Source: an uncultured Alphaproteobacteria bacterium (GTDB lineage Bacteria > Pseudomonadota > Alphaproteobacteria > GCA-2731375). Taken from it: a stretch of 5,180 nt of DNA. The first letter of the stretch is position 1. Each line of letters starts with the position of its first letter. The stretch lies in NCBI GenBank assembly GCA_913049615.1, contig CAJWZI010000161.1, positions 1-5,180 on the forward strand. The letters run 5' to 3'. The position numbers and the translations under genes were made by a program. Of this stretch, positions 1 through 5,180 are shown one piece after another. The notes under the pieces are model-generated. The model was given only the letters and a program-made list of their open reading frames with translations, was not told the DNA's origin and searched no databases.

Positions 1-59
1 ACTAATCGGTGTATGACTAAACTATCGCGACGAAACGGTGGTTCTCCGCCGTAAGTCAG

Positions 60-87
60 TTGACGTGTTGCGTGGATTTGTTGCTAC
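60..87 (+). promoter_or_regulatory. possible sigma70-type promoter
   Basis: TTGACG at 60-65 is a near-perfect -35 box. It is followed after 16 bases by TGCTAC at 82-87, a poor -10 match. Transcription would begin around 94, just upstream of the preferred ATG at 104 and downstream of the GTG at 38. If real, it supports the shorter form of the Rieske protein and makes this gene the first of the operon. The -10 is weak and such matches occur by chance, so confidence is low. No operator palindrome was noticed nearby. Confidence 0.25.
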
Positions 88-103
88 GCGAATGGAAAAA
101 GCA

Positions 104-1240
104 ATGGTAAGTAGAGAAATGTCGGCAACCCGTACCGATCTGCATCGGGCCAGCCACGCCGCCGGCGAAATTTACGCTTCGAAAGAAATTTATTGCCGCG
201 AGGTCGAAGTTTTCTTTATGCGCGACTGGCTCTATGTCGGGCGGGTCGAAGAACTCGCGAATCCCGGAGATTACATGACGATGAGGATTGCCGATGAGCC
301 GGTAGTCATCGCTCGGGATAAGAACGGTGAACTCGGCGCATTCTATAATATGTGTGCCCATCGCGGTGTCGAAGTGGCGTGCGGTTCCGGAAATACGAAC
401 TCCTTCAAATGCCCATACCACGGCTGGGTTTATGACCTCGACGGTCAGCTTACCGGTGCCGCCTATATGAAAGAAAGCGCCGGCTTTGACTTAAAAAACT
501 ATCGCCTGAAACTGCTACGCCTTGATGTCTGGCGCGGCAACATCTTCATCAATTTTGACCAGGAAGCTGAACCACTGCTCGACGCGGTCGCGGAATTCGA
601 GAAAGATTTCGCGTTTCTGGGATGGGAGAAATGCAGGCTGGGCAACCGGATCGTGCTCGACCTCGAATGTAATTGGAAGTTTGTGAATGAAAACCTCATG
701 GATTTTTACCATGTCGGCGTTCTGCACGCGAAAAGCTTCGGCGCGAAATTTTCCTGGACCGACGACAACGTTACCCTGAAGCCGGATGGCGGCATGTCAA
801 TTTTTTACGATGCGGGACCGCCTACCCCAGGCGCAGAACCCCTATTGGGCAAAATGCCATGGCTGGAAGACCGGCCGCATAGCTTTGCTTGTACCGGCTA
901 CCAGGCGCCTAACCTGACATTTTTCGGACGCATCGACTGCATTCGGCCCATGGTTGCCTGGCCAATCGGCGAGGCTCGCACGCAAGTCATAATCTACCAT
1001 CTGTTTCCGGAGGAATTTTTTGACCGACCGGATTTTGAGGACATACTCCAGATCTATCACGACTATCAAATACTGGTTTTGGAAGAAGATCGCGTGATGA
1101 TCGAGTCAATGCAGCGGGCCATGAGTTCGTCGGCGTATGAACCGGGGCGAATGAGTACGCTGGAAAAACCGATGCACAACTTTCTCAATGGTTACCTTGA
1201 TCGCCTACATGGCGGTACACCCCGGGGGTCTTCTAAATGA
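104..1240 (+). CDS. Rieske [2Fe-2S] aromatic-ring-hydroxylating-type oxygenase, alpha subunit
   Basis: Predicted cytoplasmic Rieske non-heme iron oxygenase of about 378 aa, which would use O2 and electrons from a separate reductase to hydroxylate, demethylate or decarboxylate an organic substrate. Numbering from the ATG at 104, the Rieske cluster ligands are C84-x-H86 and C103-x2-H106 (CAH...CPYH). The catalytic domain carries NWK (190-192), EN (196-197), bridging D200, and iron ligands H203 and H208. The acidic segment EED (327-329) followed by Q337 should supply the third ligand, probably D329. The frame is open upstream to a GTG at 38, but that start has no ribosome binding site and adds a non-conserved Arg-rich tail. 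ATG 104 has GGA seven bases upstream; ATG 119 is also possible, and family similarity starts only after it. Length fits single-component alpha oxygenases. No beta subunit, ferredoxin or reductase lies in the window. The stop overlaps the next gene as ATGA. Family is certain; substrate unknown. Confidence 0.93.
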   Translation: MVSREMSATRTDLHRASHAAGEIYASKEIYCREVEVFFMRDWLYVGRVEELANPGDYMTMRIADEPVVIARDKNGELGAFYNMCAHRGVEVACGSGNTNSFKCPYHGWVYDLDGQLTGAAYMKESAGFDLKNYRLKLLRLDVWRGNIFINFDQEAEPLLDAVAEFEKDFAFLGWEKCRLGNRIVLDLECNWKFVNENLMDFYHVGVLHAKSFGAKFSWTDDNVTLKPDGGMSIFYDAGPPTPGAEPLLGKMPWLEDRPHSFACTGYQAPNLTFFGRIDCIRPMVAWPIGEARTQVIIYHLFPEEFFDRPDFEDILQIYHDYQILVLEEDRVMIESMQRAMSSSAYEPGRMSTLEKPMHNFLNGYLDRLHGGTPRGSSK

Positions 1241-2262
1241 CCGTGGGTCTCGCGGCGGCAGCGGACGTACTAGTCCGGGATTACATGTCGGTCAGACCAG
1301 GAGAGAACGTACTTATTACGGCCGATACTGCGGGTAACAGCTCCGTTTGGCAAACAATCCTGACGGCGGCCCAACAGGCTGATGGCCAGGTTGCGCTGAT
1401 GCTGTTGCCGCAGTTGCCTTTTCAAGGGCGATTGGCCGATCCCTATTTGACGCCAACCCTGTCCGGCGCGGTATTAGCGTCGGATGTCTGGATCGACCTG
1501 ACCTTTCCTTACCTCGCGGGATCGAAACTCTACGACGACGCGATGAAGACGGATAAAGTACGATATTTGCTTGGCGGCGACATGACGGCCGAAGGTCTAA
1601 CGCGATTATTCGGCAGGGTTGATCTGGACCAGTATTATGCAGTCCATAAGGCCTTCGACAAAATGATCAATGAGGCTATTGGGAAGCCCATACGAATTAC
1701 CGATTGTGCCGGCACTGATGTCGAATTCAAGCTTGGCAAACGTGGCTTTGAGAAGCCCCGGCGAGCCGATAAGCCCGGAAGCTACCTAGTCCCCGGGTCC
1801 TGTACTATGTTTCCAGAGGTAGAGAGCGTTCAAGGCCAAATCCGCGTTGGCTCAGTATTCCATGAATACTACACAACCTTGGCGGAACCGATGCTTTTGG
1901 AAATTGATGGTAAAATCAAAGCACTACACGGTGGTGGTAACGAACGCTTCGTCGCCGACCGGGCGCTGCGCCGCGCCGCCGGTGGTGAATACGGTTACAT
2001 CATACATTTCACCCACGGCATCCATCCTGCTGCACGCGTGACTGGCGAGTCGTTCATTGAAGATATGCGCGCTAAGGGGAATGATGCCATCGGCATGGGG
2101 CTGCCATGGTGGGAACCGGGCGGCGGAGAGAACCACCCTGATGCAATTCTCTATATGCAAAATATCGAATTGGATGGCCAGCGAATTGTCGAAGATGGGG
2201 CCATCGTTGGCCCTTCGGCACTCGCCAAGGCCGCGGGTAAACTCGAGCCGCTTTTCGGTTAA
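1237..2262 (+). CDS. M29-peptidase-fold protein, NicX-like (2,5-dihydroxypyridine 5,6-dioxygenase-type) candidate ring-cleavage enzyme
   Basis: A soluble 341 aa protein with no signal peptide or membrane segment. Its layout matches the aminopeptidase T (M29)-like superfamily, which also contains NicX, the mononuclear iron enzyme that opens 2,5-dihydroxypyridine to N-formylmaleamate. The C-terminal part has GGEYG (249-253), a His-rich HFTHGIH segment (H257, H260, H263), GNDAIGMG (281-288) and NHPD (H300, D302). The H-x-D pair fits the NicX iron ligands known as H318/D320, with one of the upstream histidines as third ligand. Compared with M29 peptidases as I remember them, the GEVFT glutamate and the GTVH histidine positions are occupied by S188 and A284, so peptidase activity looks lost. 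The ATG overlaps the Rieske stop (ATGA), with GGGGG at 1224-1228 as ribosome binding site. The neighbours, a Rieske oxygenase and a Mo hydroxylase, fit heteroaromatic catabolism. Fold is fairly sure; ring cleavage is inference, and a divergent hydrolase remains possible. Confidence 0.8.
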   Translation: MTVGLAAAADVLVRDYMSVRPGENVLITADTAGNSSVWQTILTAAQQADGQVALMLLPQLPFQGRLADPYLTPTLSGAVLASDVWIDLTFPYLAGSKLYDDAMKTDKVRYLLGGDMTAEGLTRLFGRVDLDQYYAVHKAFDKMINEAIGKPIRITDCAGTDVEFKLGKRGFEKPRRADKPGSYLVPGSCTMFPEVESVQGQIRVGSVFHEYYTTLAEPMLLEIDGKIKALHGGGNERFVADRALRRAAGGEYGYIIHFTHGIHPAARVTGESFIEDMRAKGNDAIGMGLPWWEPGGGENHPDAILYMQNIELDGQRIVEDGAIVGPSALAKAAGKLEPLFG

Positions 2263-2268
2263 GGTGAG
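2261..2268 (+). promoter_or_regulatory. ribosome binding site of the FAD subunit gene
   Basis: AAGGTGAG overlaps the stop codon of the preceding gene and lies just before the ATG at 2272, with the AGG core seven bases from the start. It is the strongest Shine-Dalgarno sequence in the window. It fixes the start of the FAD subunit and places it under read-through or reinitiation from the upstream gene. Confidence 0.75.
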
Positions 2269-2271
2269 AGC

Positions 2272-3132
2272 ATGAAGCCTGCCTCCTTCGACTTCCGAGC
2301 ACCTGCTGAGCTGGCCGGCGTGCTTGACCAGTTGGCGGCGTACGGTGATGACGCGCGCATATTGGCAGGCGGACAAAGTTTGGTGCCCCTTATGAATCTG
2401 CGAATGGTGCAGCCAGCCGTGCTGATCAGCATCAACAGATGCGACGATTTGGACACCATTGCCCGAAAGGACGAACGTTTATTTTGCGGTGCCCGTGTGC
2501 GTCAGGCGGCTGCTGAGGAGAATGAATTGGTTCGGCAAGACTGTCCCTTGCTCGCAGCGGCTCTGCCTTATGTTGGTGGTCAGGCTAACCGGAACCGCGG
2601 GACGGTCTGTGGGTCTATCGCCCATGCGGACCCGTTGGCCGAGCTACCTGCGGTAGCGCTCGCCCTGGATGCCGAAATGCATGTCGCCAGCAAATCTGGC
2701 ACACACTGTATCGCGGCCGAGGATTTTTTCTTGGGCGAACTCGACACTGCGCTAAAGCCCGGCGAGTTCCTACAGGCCGTTGCCTTCAAGCGCCAACTGT
2801 CTACTGAACGCAGTACCTTTCTAGAGTTGGGCAACCGCCGTCATGGCTTTGCTGTAGCAGGTCTGGCGTTACGCCTGGAGATTGAGGACGGCAGCTGCAC
2901 CATGGCACGCATCGCCACCATGGGCGGCGGGGCAGTTGCTCAGCGCATCTCGTCTGCAGAAGCTGTTCTTGAGGGAGCCGCAATCGATGAGACAGTAATT
3001 GTAGCTGCCGTTGCCGCGCTACGCGCAGCATTAGATCCACCGCACGATGTACATGCGGATGCGGACTACCGTCGTCATGCCCTGGGCGTCATGTTGGACC
3101 GCGCCCTACGATCGAAAGAAACATTATGGTGA
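2272..3132 (+). CDS. Molybdenum hydroxylase FAD-binding medium subunit (CoxM/XdhB-like)
   Basis: A 286 aa FAD-binding subunit of a three-part molybdenum hydroxylase. It passes electrons from the [2Fe-2S] subunit through FAD to the final acceptor. The first FAD motif AGGQSL is at residues 32-37, followed by PLMNLR. The second, in the NRGTVCGS...HADP stretch, spans 108-121; its TVCGS at 111-115 matches the place of TIGGD in CoxM, with Cys113 where Gly is usual. The C-terminal part (about 170-280) has the look of the CO dehydrogenase flavoprotein C-terminal domain, and total length is normal for CoxM proteins. It begins 9 bp after the NicX-like gene behind a strong ribosome binding site, and its last codons overlap the start of the small subunit. 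With the next two genes it makes the M-S-L order seen in cox-type operons. Family is certain; substrate is not set by this subunit. Confidence 0.95.
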   Translation: MKPASFDFRAPAELAGVLDQLAAYGDDARILAGGQSLVPLMNLRMVQPAVLISINRCDDLDTIARKDERLFCGARVRQAAAEENELVRQDCPLLAAALPYVGGQANRNRGTVCGSIAHADPLAELPAVALALDAEMHVASKSGTHCIAAEDFFLGELDTALKPGEFLQAVAFKRQLSTERSTFLELGNRRHGFAVAGLALRLEIEDGSCTMARIATMGGGAVAQRISSAEAVLEGAAIDETVIVAAVAALRAALDPPHDVHADADYRRHALGVMLDRALRSKETLW

Positions 3133-3608
3133 ATAAAGCAGAAGTAACCTTGACCGTGAATGGCCGCAAGCGGAGCGCTACGGTCGAACCACGGATGCTT
3201 CTGGTCGACTTTCTGCGGCACGAGTTAGGCATGACAGGCACGCATATTGGCTGCGAGCACGGGGTCTGCGGCGCCTGCACGATCTTGCTTGACGGCAGAA
3301 CGGCCAGAAGCTGTCTACATTTTGCGGTTGCCGTCGACGGTTCGGAAGTCGACACGGTAGAGGGCGTCGCCTCCCAGGATCTGCTACACCCGATCCAGGA
3401 AGCCTTTCATCAACACCATGCGCTGCAGTGCGGCTACTGCACGCCCGGCTTCTTGATGACTACGATCGAGCTTTTGAAGCAAAATCCCAATCCAGATGAG
3501 GCCGCTATCCGACGGGCGTTGACTAACAATATTTGCCGTTGCACCGGATATACCAACATCATCAAAGCCGTCGCTGCAGCTGCTGCGGCGCTACAGGCAC
3601 AAGATTGA
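3126..3608 (+). CDS. Molybdenum hydroxylase [2Fe-2S] small subunit (CoxS/XdhC-like)
   Basis: A 160 aa iron-sulfur subunit carrying two [2Fe-2S] clusters that relay electrons from the molybdenum site to FAD. The N-terminal plant-ferredoxin-like domain has C43, C48, C51 and C63 (GCEHGVCGAC, then SC). The C-terminal helical domain has QCGYC (C102, C105) and CRC (C137, C139), so all eight ligands are present. Q101 of QCGYC normally contacts the pterin cofactor. Length is standard, and there is no Tat-type leader as in periplasmic versions, so the enzyme is probably cytoplasmic. ATG 3126 overlaps the FAD subunit stop within ATGGTGA; the GTG at 3129 would give an equally plausible four-base overlap. 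Only a weak GAAAG precedes it, so translation probably depends on coupling to the upstream gene. Confidence 0.96.
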   Translation: MVNKAEVTLTVNGRKRSATVEPRMLLVDFLRHELGMTGTHIGCEHGVCGACTILLDGRTARSCLHFAVAVDGSEVDTVEGVASQDLLHPIQEAFHQHHALQCGYCTPGFLMTTIELLKQNPNPDEAAIRRALTNNICRCTGYTNIIKAVAAAAAALQAQD

Positions 3609-3611
3609 GGT
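3606..3611 (+). promoter_or_regulatory. ribosome binding site of the molybdopterin subunit gene
   Basis: TGAGGT contains the stop codon of the small subunit and lies seven bases before the ATG at 3619. This supports 3619 over the in-frame ATG at 3631, which has a poorer and badly spaced upstream sequence. The ribosome ending the small subunit would sit on this site. Confidence 0.7.
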
Positions 3612-3618
3612 CGCGGTA

Positions 3619-5180
3619 ATGTTGGAAAATATGCGGTTCATAGGCCAGGACATACTACGCCGTGAGGACGATTATCTACTGCGCGGCCAGGGCCGTTTTG
3701 TAGACGATTTACCCCTCCCAGCCGACACGCTGCATTTAGGATTTATCCTGAGCCCCCATGCCCATGCTCGCATCGTCGCCATAAATACTACTCAGGCTGC
3801 TGCCCTCGACGGCGTTGTTGCAGTGATGACAGGCGAAGACATGGCCGAATTTGTTCAACCTGTTTCGGCCGAAATCGAGATAGCTGGTTATAACCGCCAT
3901 GATCGAAACGTCATTGCTAGGGATATCGTGCGGTTTGTCGGTGAGGCCGTGGCCGTGGTCGTGTGCGAGAGCGCCTATATTGCCCAAGATGCAGTGGAGC
4001 TGGTCGAAGTGGATTACGAAATTCTACCGGCAACTGTACGCCTCGAATCTGCTACTGATCCGGGTATGCCCCTGGTCCATGCCGAAGTCGCGAACAACCT
4101 GATCTTCGAAGGACGGTTCGCAACAGACGGAATTGAAGCTGCTTTTCGAGATGCAAAACATGTCTTGAAGGAACGCTTCCGGTCCGGCCGGGTCGGTGGT
4201 GTGCCGCTTGAAACTCGTGGCTGTGCTGCTATTCCTGAACATGGCGACTCGCTACTGTTCTATTCTTCGACGCAAATTCCGCACCTGTTGCGAACTGCGT
4301 TGGCCGAGTATACCGGGGTCGAGGAATCGAAGCTCCGCGTCGTCGTTCCCGAGGTCGGTGGTGGCTTCGGCACTAAGGCGCAGATCTATCCTGAAGAGTT
4401 CATTACCGTTGCTCTGGCAAGGCATTTTCGCCAACCCGTTAAATGGATCCAAGACCGGCGCGAGGAGCTGCTCACCGACATCCATTCACGTGACCATATA
4501 TATAACGTCGAAGTCGCCTTCGACGATAATGGCATCGTGAGAGGCTTGCGGGCGGAAATCTGGACCAACGGCGGCGCTTATTCGAGCATGCCATTCGGCT
4601 GCACACTAGAAACTACCGGCGGGGCCCGGATGATTGTGGGTCCTTATAAAATCACCGAATACACCTATGTCGCTCGGGCGGTCGCGACCCATACGACACC
4701 CGTGGGCGCCTATCGCGGCGTGGCGCAACCCAGTTGCTTTATGGCTATCGAGGGCATGATGGACCGGATCGCACGGGCGTTGAAACTGGATCCGGCGGAA
4801 ATCCGGTTGCGCAACATGGTGGCGACCGATGAGCTACCCTGGACCAATGTGGTCGGCGTGCGCTACGACACGGGTAGCTTCGTCGAGTCATTGAAACGCG
4901 CGATGGAGATGATTGATTACAACGGGTTTCGGTCCCGACAACGGTCCAACCGCCTTGTCCAGGGAAAGTACCATGGCATCGGCATTTGCAGTTTCACTGA
5001 AGTCAGCGGGACCGGCGCTCCTGGTTGGCGTGCCCGTGGTTTGGTGAGGCTGCCGGGCTTTGATAGTGGAATAGTCAAGGTCGAACCAACTGGCAAGATT
5101 ACAGCCTTTGTCAGCCATGCCCATGCTGGTCAGGGACACTATACCACCTTTGCCCAGGTTGTTGCAGACGCTCTGGGTGC
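3619..5180 (+). CDS. Molybdenum hydroxylase molybdopterin-binding large subunit (XDH/CoxL family), 3' end outside window
   Basis: Catalytic subunit of the Mo hydroxylase, which uses water as oxygen source to hydroxylate a substrate carbon, usually beside a ring nitrogen or at an aldehyde. The frame stays open for 520 codons to the window edge; about 250-270 residues are missing. The N-terminal hammerhead domain begins IGQDILRREDD (8-18), with FVDDLPLP (28-34 onward) and SPHAHARI (45-52), then RFVGEAVAVVV (105-115) and ELVEVDYE (127-134). The cofactor domain has PLETRG (196-201, E198 at the place of xanthine oxidase Glu802), VGGGFGTK (246-253) and the loop GAYRGVAQP (363-371, R366). GQGHYTTFAQ (504-513) opens the second cofactor-binding part. 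The catalytic glutamate near the C terminus lies outside the window. The loop lacks the Cys of CO dehydrogenase (AYRCSFR), so this is not a form I CoxL. Family is certain; substrate open. Confidence 0.95.
   Translation, partial: MLENMRFIGQDILRREDDYLLRGQGRFVDDLPLPADTLHLGFILSPHAHARIVAINTTQAAALDGVVAVMTGEDMAEFVQPVSAEIEIAGYNRHDRNVIARDIVRFVGEAVAVVVCESAYIAQDAVELVEVDYEILPATVRLESATDPGMPLVHAEVANNLIFEGRFATDGIEAAFRDAKHVLKERFRSGRVGGVPLETRGCAAIPEHGDSLLFYSSTQIPHLLRTALAEYTGVEESKLRVVVPEVGGGFGTKAQIYPEEFITVALARHFRQPVKWIQDRREELLTDIHSRDHIYNVEVAFDDNGIVRGLRAEIWTNGGAYSSMPFGCTLETTGGARMIVGPYKITEYTYVARAVATHTTPVGAYRGVAQPSCFMAIEGMMDRIARALKLDPAEIRLRNMVATDELPWTNVVGVRYDTGSFVESLKRAMEMIDYNGFRSRQRSNRLVQGKYHGIGICSFTEVSGTGAPGWRARGLVRLPGFDSGIVKVEPTGKITAFVSHAHAGQGHYTTFAQVVADALG

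Noticed and set aside
1..37. Possible end of an upstream gene or terminator at the window start
   Set aside because: No convincing coding sequence or stem-loop with a T-run could be seen in these few bases.
56..421. A 121-codon open frame on the - strand opposite the Rieske domain
   Set aside because: It covers the region coding the conserved Rieske ligands on the other strand and has no family resemblance.
1237..2262. Annotation as a true M29 leucyl aminopeptidase
   Set aside because: Two expected metal ligands appear replaced (S188, A284), and the operon context is oxidative catabolism, not peptide turnover.
1924..2376. A 150-codon open frame on the - strand across the end of the NicX-like gene and start of the FAD subunit gene
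   Set aside because: It runs antisense to two well-supported genes, has no recognisable domain, and fits a chance frame opposite GC-rich coding DNA.
3550..3600. Alanine-rich GCT/GCG/GCC run at the 3' end of the small subunit gene as a repeat
   Set aside because: It is the usual Ala-rich C-terminal helix of the subunit (IIKAV followed by Ala residues), not a repeat element.
4196..4540. A 114-codon + strand frame inside the large subunit gene
   Set aside because: The in-frame large subunit reading carries GGGFGTK and other family motifs through this stretch; the other frame is a shadow.
2272..5180. Reading the M-S-L gene order as an aerobic CO dehydrogenase operon
   Set aside because: The order matches cox, but the large subunit loop is GAYRGVAQP rather than AYRCSFR, and the neighbours are aromatic-catabolism enzymes.

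Overview
The window reads as a stretch of one catabolic operon, entirely on the + strand, from a bacterium that is probably a proteobacterium. That guess rests on AGGTGA/TGAGGT ribosome binding sites, a GC content that looks to be in the mid-50s percent by eye, and the gene families present. No rRNA, tRNA, mobile element, CRISPR array or long repeat is visible. No gap between genes exceeds about 10 bp, so there is no uncharted intergenic stretch apart from the first ~100 bases.

Layout: (1) about 104-1240, a stand-alone Rieske non-heme iron oxygenase alpha subunit. (2) 1237-2262, a protein of the M29-aminopeptidase-like fold that lacks several expected peptidase ligands but keeps a His-x-Asp pair, as in NicX-type 2,5-dihydroxypyridine dioxygenases. 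(3) 2272-3132, the FAD subunit, (4) 3126-3608, the [2Fe-2S] subunit, and (5) 3619 to the window end, the molybdopterin subunit of a three-subunit molybdenum hydroxylase of the xanthine dehydrogenase/CO dehydrogenase family, in the M-S-L order of cox operons. The large subunit has no stop in the window: 520 codons are present of an expected ~770-790.

Junctions are very tight: an ATGA overlap between genes 1 and 2, 9 bp between 2 and 3, a 7 bp overlap between 3 and 4, and 10 bp between 4 and 5. This implies cotranscription and translational coupling. Inferred joint role: oxidation of a small heteroaromatic, most plausibly pyridine-like. The Mo enzyme would add a water-derived hydroxyl next to the ring nitrogen, the Rieske enzyme would hydroxylate, demethylate or decarboxylate with O2, and the NicX-like protein would open the dihydroxylated ring. 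The large subunit lacks the Cys-containing active-site loop of true CO dehydrogenase, so CO oxidation is unlikely. The substrate cannot be read from the sequence. The combination of a Rieske oxygenase, a NicX-like enzyme and a Mo hydroxylase is the most notable feature of the window.
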